From the NCBI GenBank assembly GCA_016188625.1, contig JACPHL010000085.1, positions 1-6,299 of the forward strand: DNA of 6,299 nucleotides. The letters run 5' to 3'. The DNA comes from Candidatus Rokuibacteriota bacterium. GTDB taxonomy: Bacteria > Methylomirabilota > Methylomirabilia > Rokubacteriales > JACPHL01. The notes below the pieces were generated by a model that was given only the letters and a program-made list of their open reading frames with translations, was not told where the DNA came from and made no database searches. Shown one piece after another: positions 1 to 6,299 of this stretch. Position numbers and translations under genes: made by a program. Position 1 is the stretch's first letter; each line of letters starts with the position of its first letter.

Positions 1-115
1 CACCCACGCGAAAGTCGGAAGAACCAACAAGGTTGGCTGTGGCCACGGTCGGGCCAGCAATTTCCAGACCACAACCCGAACGGGCCACGTAGGTCGGCAC
101 CTCCACCCTGGTCAT
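1..115 (-). CDS. Possible start of an unrecognised gene, cut by the left window edge
   Basis: An ATG at 113-115, thirteen bases after the RraA-family stop, opens a frame of 38 codons with no stop before the window edge. It begins MTRVEVPTYVARSGCG and continues with a balanced, non-repetitive composition (GLEIAGPTVATANLVG) unlike the Arg/Pro-rich shadow frames elsewhere. About 60 percent of third positions are G or C, lower than in the neighbouring genes. I do not recognise a family. Only a weak GC-rich stretch precedes the ATG, with no good Shine-Dalgarno. The complementary plus-strand frames are also open over most of this stretch, so openness alone is weak evidence. It could equally be non-coding trailer sequence. 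Confidence 0.33.
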   Translation of the reverse strand, partial: MTRVEVPTYVARSGCGLEIAGPTVATANLVGSSDFRVG

Positions 116-128
116 GTCCGCGCCCAGC

Positions 129-821
129 CTAATAGCCGGCCCGGAACTCGCGCCAGGCCGCCTTGAGTGCCTCGAGCGAGACCCCTTCCCCCTGGCAGGC
201 CCGGATCATCTTCCGCTCCCGCGCCTCGAGGCGGGCCGCCGCCTCGGGGAGCTCGGCGACCAGTTCCGGCGGGACGGTGAGGACGCCGTGCCGGTCGGCG
301 TGGATCAGGTCGCCGGGCCGGACCGCGAGCCCGCCCACCTTGACGGGGAGCCCGAAGTCCACCAGGTGGACGTAGGCGTGGGAGACCGAGACGTGGGCCG
401 AGAAGAAGTGGAAGCCCAGGGCCTGGGCCTCGGGGAGGTCGCGGACCGCGCCGTCGGTCACCACGCCGACGCAGCCGAGGGCCCGGTGGACGTTGGCCTG
501 GACCTCCCCCCAGAAGGCGCCGAGCCCCGGTGGGGCGTCGAGATCCTGCATGACGACGACCCGGGGCGCCGGGACCGAGAGGATCTGCTCCCACCAGGCG
601 AAGACGTCAGCGCGATGCCCCTCGACCGGCGCCTGCTCGGCCCGGATCAGGGCGGTCACGGCGTGCCCCACCATGACGCCGAGGTCGGGGAAGCGGCAGA
701 CGATCGTCCCGGACATGAAGCCGGCGCTCCGGGGGCGGCGGTCGAAGGTCTCGATGGCGTTCGCCAGGGTGGGCGAGGAGATCTGGCGCAGTCGCGCAAG
801 CTGCTCAGGACTCACCGCCAC
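129..821 (-). CDS. RraA / HMG-CHA aldolase family protein
   Basis: The product is 230 residues and matches the RraA fold family. This includes 4-hydroxy-4-methyl-2-oxoglutarate/4-carboxy-4-hydroxy-2-oxoadipate aldolases and oxaloacetate decarboxylases, RNase E inhibitor RraA, and many proteins mislabelled demethylmenaquinone methyltransferase. Visible family signatures are SSPTLANAIETFD near the N-terminus (15-27), FWGEVQANVHRALGCVGVV (103-121), the catalytic-type TDGAVRD with Arg127 and the metal-binding Asp128, PVKVGG (159-164), and PGDLIHADRHGV (169-180). The retained Arg-Asp pair favours a metal-dependent lyase over a purely regulatory RraA. The length is close to the HMG/CHA aldolases (about 210-240 residues). 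I chose GTG at 819-821 because a strong AAGGAGG sits six bases upstream; a second GTG two codons inside is less well placed. Upstream extension in this frame covers the threonine-synthase-like gene and is a shadow. Cytoplasmic. Its position behind a PLP enzyme suggests a 2-oxo-acid-producing catabolic step, as inference. Confidence 0.85.
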   Translation of the reverse strand: MAVSPEQLARLRQISSPTLANAIETFDRRPRSAGFMSGTIVCRFPDLGVMVGHAVTALIRAEQAPVEGHRADVFAWWEQILSVPAPRVVVMQDLDAPPGLGAFWGEVQANVHRALGCVGVVTDGAVRDLPEAQALGFHFFSAHVSVSHAYVHLVDFGLPVKVGGLAVRPGDLIHADRHGVLTVPPELVAELPEAAARLEARERKMIRACQGEGVSLEALKAAWREFRAGY

Positions 822-827
822 GTCGTT

Positions 828-834
828 CCTCCTT
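828..834 (-). promoter_or_regulatory. Strong Shine-Dalgarno site for the RraA-family gene
   Basis: On the minus strand this reads AAGGAGG, a near-perfect anti-16S complement, with six bases (AACGAC) before the GTG at 819-821. It decides the start codon. It is the only strong ribosome binding site in the window; the other internal genes start at one-base gaps or overlaps with weak sites and probably rely on translational coupling. Confidence 0.8.
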
Positions 835-843
835 GATCTCGCG

Positions 844-860
844 CCGGCCGCGCGGGCCGG
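844..860. repeat. GC-only inverted repeat between the threonine-synthase-like and RraA-family genes
   Basis: CCGGCC (844-849) and GGCCGG (855-860) form a perfect six-pair stem with a five-base loop, lying in the 44-nt gap just upstream of the Shine-Dalgarno site. There is no T-run after it on the minus strand, so it is not a classical intrinsic terminator. It could modestly affect mRNA stability or readthrough. In DNA this GC-rich it could also be chance. Confidence 0.35.
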
Positions 861-865
861 ACCGC

Positions 866-2095
866 TCAGGCATCGGAGGCCTCCGCCAGGAGCGCGCGCA
901 GGGCGCCCAGGTCCGGCGCGATGGGCGCGGGCGGCTCGTCGGCGGACCGAGGCTCTGGCTGCTTGAGCCCGTGGCCGGTGACGACGCAGACGACCAGATC
1001 CTGCGGGCCGATCGCGCCGTCCCGCCGGAGCCGGATCGCCGCGGCGAGCGAGGCCGCGGCCGAGGGCTCGGCGAAGACCCCGGCATGCTCGGCCAGGAGG
1101 GCCCGCGCGGCCAGCAGCTCCTCGTCCGTCACGGCCACCGCCGTCCCGCCCGAGGCGCGGATCGCCTGGAGCCCCTGCCAGCCCAGGTTCGGGCGGCCCA
1201 CCCTGATCGACTCGGCGACGGTCTCCCCGGGCTCGACCGGGACAGGGACCTCGAGCCCTTGCGCGAGGGCAGTCACGAGCGGCGCCGCCGCGGCGGCCTG
1301 CGCCGCCACCATCCGCGGCCGACCCGCCACCCACCCGAGGCGCTCCAGCTCGCCGAACCCCTTCCAGGTCGCGGCCACCCCGAGCCCCGAGGCCTCGGGG
1401 TGGATCATCCAGTCGGGCGCCCGGCCGAGCGCCTCCCAGACCTCGTAGGCGTAGGTCTTCAGCCCCTCGTTCCGCCAGGGGTTGGTGGAGAGCGTGGAGT
1501 ACCAGCCGAAGGCGGCGACGGCCTCGCGGAACAGGGCGGCCGCCACCTCGAAGGTGCTGCGGACCCGGACGACGCGCGCCCCGTGGGCCCGGGCCTGGGC
1601 GACCTTGGCCGGGGCCGTGGTCTCGGGGACCAGCACGACGCACCGGAGTCCCGCGGCGGCCGCATAGGCGGCGGCCGAGGCGGCGGCGTTCCCGGTGGAG
1701 GGGGTGGCGACGAGGCGGGCGCCGATCTCGCGGGCGCGGGAGATCGCCACGGTGTTCACCCGGTCCTTGAGGGAGCCGGTGGGGAGGAGGCCGTCGTTCT
1801 TGATGTAGAGCCGCTCGATCCCGGCGAGGGCGGCGAGCCGGGGGGTCGCCAGGAGCGGGGTGTCGCCCTCGCCGAGGGAGACGATGTGGGCGGGGTCTTC
1901 GACCGGGAGGAGCTCGTGCCAGCGCCAGAGGCCCCGGGGGCGGGCGCGGATCGTGGCCGCCAGGGCGGGTGTGATCCCGTCGAGGTCGATCAGGATGTCG
2001 AGGACCAGGCCGCACCCCGGGCAGGTCGAGGCCCCGATCTCCGCCGGACGGCGCGCTCGGCAGCGGGGGCAGTCGAGGGAGGTGACCCGGCCCAT
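866..2095 (-). CDS. Threonine-synthase-like PLP-dependent enzyme (fold type II) with N-terminal zinc ribbon
   Basis: Threonine synthase converts O-phosphohomoserine to threonine with PLP; relatives act as dehydratases or other beta/gamma-replacement enzymes. This 409-residue protein has an N-terminal four-cysteine ribbon (Cys9, 12, 25, 28), the substrate-side motif GEGDTPL (75-81), and the PLP-Schiff-base lysine Lys110 in PTGSLKDR. It also has the STGNAAAS loop (133-140) and the late TGHGLK motif (373-378), where Thr373 would face the pyridine nitrogen. The segment WKGFGEL (244-250) also matches the family. Odd point: the glycine-rich phosphate loop before WKGF, usually of GNAG or GGGTG type, reads PEASGLG (233-239). 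This suggests a paralogue rather than the housekeeping ThrC. The ATG follows the upstream stop by one base (TGA-G-ATG), with GGGAG ten bases ahead inside the upstream gene. A 44-nt gap separates it from the RraA-family gene. I leave the symbol blank because threonine synthesis itself is not shown. Confidence 0.85.
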   Translation of the reverse strand: MGRVTSLDCPRCRARRPAEIGASTCPGCGLVLDILIDLDGITPALAATIRARPRGLWRWHELLPVEDPAHIVSLGEGDTPLLATPRLAALAGIERLYIKNDGLLPTGSLKDRVNTVAISRAREIGARLVATPSTGNAAASAAAYAAAAGLRCVVLVPETTAPAKVAQARAHGARVVRVRSTFEVAAALFREAVAAFGWYSTLSTNPWRNEGLKTYAYEVWEALGRAPDWMIHPEASGLGVAATWKGFGELERLGWVAGRPRMVAAQAAAAAPLVTALAQGLEVPVPVEPGETVAESIRVGRPNLGWQGLQAIRASGGTAVAVTDEELLAARALLAEHAGVFAEPSAAASLAAAIRLRRDGAIGPQDLVVCVVTGHGLKQPEPRSADEPPAPIAPDLGALRALLAEASDA

Positions 2096-2096
2096 C

Positions 2097-2726
2097 TCAG
2101 ATGGTCTCCCGCCGGCGCTGGCGGAGGATCTCCCGGAGCTCTTTCACGACCTGCTCGACCCCTGTGAGGTTCGGGTTGACGGCCAGGGCGCGCTCGAAGT
2201 AGTGGAGGGCCTTCTCGAGCTGGCCGAGCTGGATATAGTTCAGCCCGAACCCCGACAGGGCGCCGAAGTGGTGCGGGTTCCGCCGGACGACCTCCTCGCA
2301 GTCGGCCAGCGACTTCTCGAACTCCCTCATGAGGTAGTAGGCGGTGGCGCGCCTGTTCCACCCCTCGGCGAAGGCGGGCGCCCGGGCGATGACCTCGTTG
2401 AACTTCTCCACCGCCTCCGGAAGGCGCCGGGCCTCCGTCAGGGCGATCCCCTCGAGGAGGAGCCGGTCCACCTCGGCATCCCCCGAGCGGCTCCAGACCT
2501 GCCAGAGCGCCACCTCGGCGAGCCCGCGCACGCCCGGGTCCTCGTCCCTGAGGGCCTCGACGAGGGCCGGCACGACCGACATGTCGCCGTTCGTCCCGAG
2601 CTGGACGACAGCCTCCCGCCGCTCGTCCACGCTCCCCGAGCGGAGGAGGCGGCGGCTCTCCTCCAGGGTGAGGCCGGGGTCGGCGAGGGCGGCCGTGAGG
2701 AGCAGGAGGGCCGCGAGCGCGGTCAT
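2097..2726 (-). CDS. Exported HEAT/TPR repeat protein
   Basis: This is a 209-residue protein with no catalytic motif; repeat scaffolds of this kind bind other proteins. Residues 1-15 form a hydrophobic stretch ending in TAALA before Asp16, which looks like a signal peptide cut after Ala15, so the mature protein would be periplasmic. The n-region lacks Lys/Arg, which weakens that call. Two HEAT-like helical pairs follow (about 20-45 and 49-78, with VVPALVEALRDEDPGVRGLAE). Then come three TPRs (about 85-118, 119-152, 153-186), whose closing prolines at 117, 151 and 185 are exactly 34 residues apart, and a charged C-terminal helix. The start is the ATG that overlaps the yfhO stop as ATGA. The same frame stays open further upstream, but that part is Arg/Pro-rich and covers yfhO codons, so it is a shadow. 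A GGGAAG lies four bases upstream of the ATG. The overlap implies coupled expression with YfhO, and an assembly or binding role for that protein is plausible but unproven. Confidence 0.85.
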   Translation of the reverse strand: MTALAALLLLTAALADPGLTLEESRRLLRSGSVDERREAVVQLGTNGDMSVVPALVEALRDEDPGVRGLAEVALWQVWSRSGDAEVDRLLLEGIALTEARRLPEAVEKFNEVIARAPAFAEGWNRRATAYYLMREFEKSLADCEEVVRRNPHHFGALSGFGLNYIQLGQLEKALHYFERALAVNPNLTGVEQVVKELREILRQRRRETI

Positions 2727-5035
2727 CGGGCTTCCCGGGACGGTCGGGCCAGGACCGCGACCGCGACCACGGCGGCAGCCAGGGCCGCCAGCGCAGCGGT
2801 CACCCCACGCCAGAAGGCCCTCGCCCGATAGCGGAACTCGACCCGATGGTGCCCCGGCTCGAGGCAGAGGCCGCGGAAGAGGAAGTTGGTTCGGTAGATC
2901 TTGACCGGTCTTCCGTCCACCGCCGCCTGCCAGCCGGGGTAGTGGGCGTCGGTCAGGACCAGGAACCCGGGTCGGTCGAGGCGCGCCTCGACGCGGATGG
3001 TCTCCGGCGCGTACCGGGGGATCTCCACCGGGAAGGGCGTCCCCGCTTGATCGGCTCGGCGGAGCGCGCCGGCACAGGGCGGTTCGTCCTCGACGAGCGC
3101 CGCCCGCCGGGGATCCAAGGTCAGGAGCGCCTCCGGGTCGGCGATGCGGCCCGCGACGACGAGGTCCTCGACGACGAAGACGCGCGGCAGGACCCGCCGG
3201 TTCTCCCAGAGGGTGTCCGTCAACGGGCGGAAGCGCTCGTCCTGAACCAGGCGCTCGGCCCGGTCGGGCTGCACCGCCAGGTACTTCACGTTCAGCAGAT
3301 CGAAGAGCGCGGGGTAGCGCCACCCCTCGCGGGCCACGAGGTCCCTCAACCGTTCGAAGCGCCAGAGGGCGAGCGAGGTGTAGTGGGACAGCACCGGGAT
3401 CCGGTAGACGAGCCCCGCGTTGGCCTCCCGTAGGGCGCCCAGCCCCACGAGGGTCCCCTCGCTCCAGACCCGAAAGGGCTCAGGATCGGCCAGGAGGCGC
3501 TCTACGTTGGGCAGGCGGGCCGGCCAGAACCCCTCCGGCGGGCTCGGATGCCAGGGGAGGCCGCGGGGGGGCGCGAAGAAGAGGTCGAGGAGCAGGAGGT
3601 CCACCAGGCCGCTCCCCCACCAGGAGAGGCGATGCGGGACCCGGACGGCGACGACGAGGAGGATGACGTTGGCGAGGATCAGGAGGACGAATCCGTGGTA
3701 GTAGGCCCCGAAGGCCGGCGAGACCCACGGCGCGAGCGCCGCGCCGAGGCGGGGCGCGAGCGGGACGGCGACGAGGGCGAGACCCCCGATGGCGAGGAGC
3801 CCCGCGGCGAGACGGCGCGCTCTGGGCCCGGGGCGAGGCCGGCTCAACGCCTCGAGGCCGAGCCCGGCGAGCCCGGCCGCGGCGAAGTTGAAGAAGAGCA
3901 GGGCGCGGGCCGGCGCGCGGAAGAGGTTGAACCCCGGGGCCCACTGGAGCCCGTGCCGGTAGAGCGGGTTGTACGCCCCGAGCGCGACGGCCAGCGCGGC
4001 CAGGCCGAGACCTCCGAGGAGCCAGGTCCAGCGGTCCCGGCGGAGGGCGAATGCCACCGCGGCGAGGAGGAGTGGGCCGACGCCGAGGTAGCCGTAGACC
4101 TCATCCATCGACTGCCAGAGCGGGGTGCCGATGAAGACGCGCGGGATCAGGAGCGTGGCGAGCTGCCAGGGCGGGAGCGAGTCCGCCAGGAGGAACTCCA
4201 GGGGCGGGGCCTCGCGGGTCGTCGCCCGGATCAGCTCGGCGGTGGGAAGGAGCTGGGGGAGGGTGAGGAGGAGGCCGAGGGCCACCGCGATCACCAGACG
4301 CGCGAGCGGGGCGAGGCGTCCCCACCGGGCCGGCCGCTCATCCGCGAGCGGCCAGCCGAGCGCGAGTCCCGCCAGGGCGACGGCGGTGTAGAAACCGATC
4401 TGGGGATGGCCGCCGAGGAGGAGGAGGGCGAAGAGCCCGCCCGTGGCCGCGGTCCAGCCCGCCGAGCGCCCCCGCACCGCGCGGTCGAACGCGACAACGA
4501 TCCACGGGAGCCAGGCCGACGACTGGAGAATCGTGAGGTGGGCCACGTGCCCCCAGAAGAACCCCGAGAGCATGAAGGCGAGCCCCCCGGCCGAGGCCGC
4601 CAGGAGGCCGAGGCCGATCCGGCGAAGCAGGGTGAGCATCCCGAGCCCGGCCAGGAGGAGGTGACCGAGGGCGTAGGCCTCGAGGGCCTGGTAGGAGAGG
4701 TGCCCGCCCAGGAGCGCGAGGAGGAGGCGGGGCGGATAGAGGACCGCCGCCTCGATGTCGGCGAGCAGCGGATACCCCACCCCGACGTGCGGGGACCAGT
4801 GGGGGACGAGGCGGCCGGCCGCGAGGTCGGCCGCGGCATAGGCGGTGACGGGGTAGAAGTAGCTGGCGAAGTCGCCGCCGAAGGACCGGCTGGCGCCCGG
4901 CCGGAGGATCTCCCAGTAGTACGCCCCCAGGGCGAGGCCGAACGCGGCCAGGATGAGGAGGAGGCGGAGGACGCGGCCGCTCGGGGCCGACGCCTCCCCG
5001 GGAGGAGCCGGTCGCCCTTCGGGGCGGGGTCCCAT
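2723..5035 (-). CDS. YfhO-family polytopic membrane protein (GT-C-like, putative glycosyl transfer)
   Basis: This 770-residue inner-membrane protein resembles the YfhO family, whose members have a GT-C-type layout; some are implicated in glycosylating cell-wall polymers or lipids. After a short Pro/Arg-rich cytoplasmic tail, the first membrane helix spans about residues 22-41. It is followed by an outer loop GGDFASYFYPV with Asp55, the position where GT-C enzymes keep a catalytic acidic residue. The family-typical stretch HWSPHVGVGYPLLADIE (79-95) then leads into AVLYPPR. About a dozen hydrophobic segments follow to around residue 475. A soluble outer region contains LLNVKYLAV (580-588). Near the C-terminus is a beta-rich segment with the characteristic YPGW...VDG...YRTNFLFRG pattern (699-723), then a final helix (about 744-763) and a basic tail. 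The ATG lies one base after the ligA stop, with an AAAGG at 5044-5048 eight bases upstream; translational coupling is likely. Its end overlaps the next gene by ATGA. The family call is strong, but the substrate cannot be told from sequence. Confidence 0.87.
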   Translation of the reverse strand: MGPRPEGRPAPPGEASAPSGRVLRLLLILAAFGLALGAYYWEILRPGASRSFGGDFASYFYPVTAYAAADLAAGRLVPHWSPHVGVGYPLLADIEAAVLYPPRLLLALLGGHLSYQALEAYALGHLLLAGLGMLTLLRRIGLGLLAASAGGLAFMLSGFFWGHVAHLTILQSSAWLPWIVVAFDRAVRGRSAGWTAATGGLFALLLLGGHPQIGFYTAVALAGLALGWPLADERPARWGRLAPLARLVIAVALGLLLTLPQLLPTAELIRATTREAPPLEFLLADSLPPWQLATLLIPRVFIGTPLWQSMDEVYGYLGVGPLLLAAVAFALRRDRWTWLLGGLGLAALAVALGAYNPLYRHGLQWAPGFNLFRAPARALLFFNFAAAGLAGLGLEALSRPRPGPRARRLAAGLLAIGGLALVAVPLAPRLGAALAPWVSPAFGAYYHGFVLLILANVILLVVAVRVPHRLSWWGSGLVDLLLLDLFFAPPRGLPWHPSPPEGFWPARLPNVERLLADPEPFRVWSEGTLVGLGALREANAGLVYRIPVLSHYTSLALWRFERLRDLVAREGWRYPALFDLLNVKYLAVQPDRAERLVQDERFRPLTDTLWENRRVLPRVFVVEDLVVAGRIADPEALLTLDPRRAALVEDEPPCAGALRRADQAGTPFPVEIPRYAPETIRVEARLDRPGFLVLTDAHYPGWQAAVDGRPVKIYRTNFLFRGLCLEPGHHRVEFRYRARAFWRGVTAALAALAAAVVAVAVLARPSREAR

Positions 5036-5036
5036 A

Positions 5037-6299
<1,263 letters not shown>

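Noticed and set aside
24-36. Small inverted repeat CCAAC-AAG-GTTGG near the left edge, considered as a terminator
   Set aside because: Only five pairs with a three-base loop and no T-run on either side, and it may lie inside a coding frame.
822-2015. In-frame upstream extension of the RraA-family gene giving a 628-residue product
   Set aside because: The extra N-terminal part is Arg/Pro/Gly-rich and lies out of frame on the threonine-synthase-like gene; the strong AAGGAGG and GTG at 819-821 mark the real start.
833-2167. A 444-codon plus-strand open frame over the threonine-synthase-like gene
   Set aside because: Low-complexity Gly/Arg/Asp/Pro-rich product, no recognisable domain, fully antisense to a clear PLP enzyme; expected in DNA this GC-rich.
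1860-2831. A 323-codon plus-strand open frame over the HEAT-TPR gene
   Set aside because: Composition is typical of a shadow frame and it covers parts of three genes on the other strand without a ribosome binding site or domain.
2727-3323. In-frame upstream extension of the HEAT-TPR gene giving a 408-residue product
   Set aside because: The extension overlaps the conserved C-terminal domain of the YfhO-type protein in another frame and has shadow-like composition; the ATG overlapping the yfhO stop begins a signal-like sequence.
4406-4440. Purine-rich GAGGAGGAGG tract that looks like a simple repeat
   Set aside because: On the coding strand it is a run of CTC/CTCCTC leucine codons in a membrane helix of the YfhO-type protein; similar tracts occur wherever leucine-rich helices are encoded.

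Overview
This window is about 6.3 kb of very GC-rich bacterial DNA with strong G/C preference at third codon positions. All convincing genes lie on the minus strand, so the reading order is from the right edge (6299) to the left edge (1). Zinc-finger/BRCT-type NAD-dependent DNA ligase shows it is bacterial. The GC content and gene mix would fit an uncultivated soil or sediment lineage, such as Rokubacteria/NC10-like or deltaproteobacterial relatives. That placement is a guess; no marker here settles it.

Layout in transcription order: (1) the C-terminal two thirds of ligA (6299 to 5037, cut by the window edge); (2) a 770-residue YfhO-type polytopic membrane protein with a GT-C-like architecture (5035 to 2723); (3) a 209-residue exported HEAT/TPR repeat protein (2726 to 2097); (4) a 409-residue threonine-synthase-like PLP enzyme with an N-terminal zinc ribbon (2095 to 866); (5) a 230-residue RraA/HMG-aldolase family protein (821 to 129); (6) possibly the first 38 codons of another gene running off the left edge (115 to 1).

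The genes are packed tightly. ligA/yfhO and HEAT-TPR/threonine-synthase-like are each separated by one base (TGA-N-ATG), and yfhO/HEAT-TPR overlap as ATGA. A 44-nt gap precedes the rraA-like gene and carries a strong Shine-Dalgarno sequence. This looks like one co-directional transcription unit, though the genes fall into functional blocks: DNA joining (ligA); envelope glycan or lipid-linked sugar handling (YfhO plus the exported repeat protein); and small-molecule metabolism (PLP lyase/synthase-like enzyme plus an RraA-fold aldolase/decarboxylase candidate).

I see no mobile element, CRISPR array, tRNA, rRNA, phage gene or clear intrinsic terminator. No intergenic stretch exceeds about 130 bases. 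Long plus-strand open frames exist, but they are GC-driven shadows of the minus-strand genes. The window reads as ordinary chromosomal gene content. The points most worth a second look are the altered phosphate-binding loop of the threonine-synthase-like enzyme, its pairing with an RraA-fold enzyme, and the tight link between YfhO and an exported HEAT-TPR protein.
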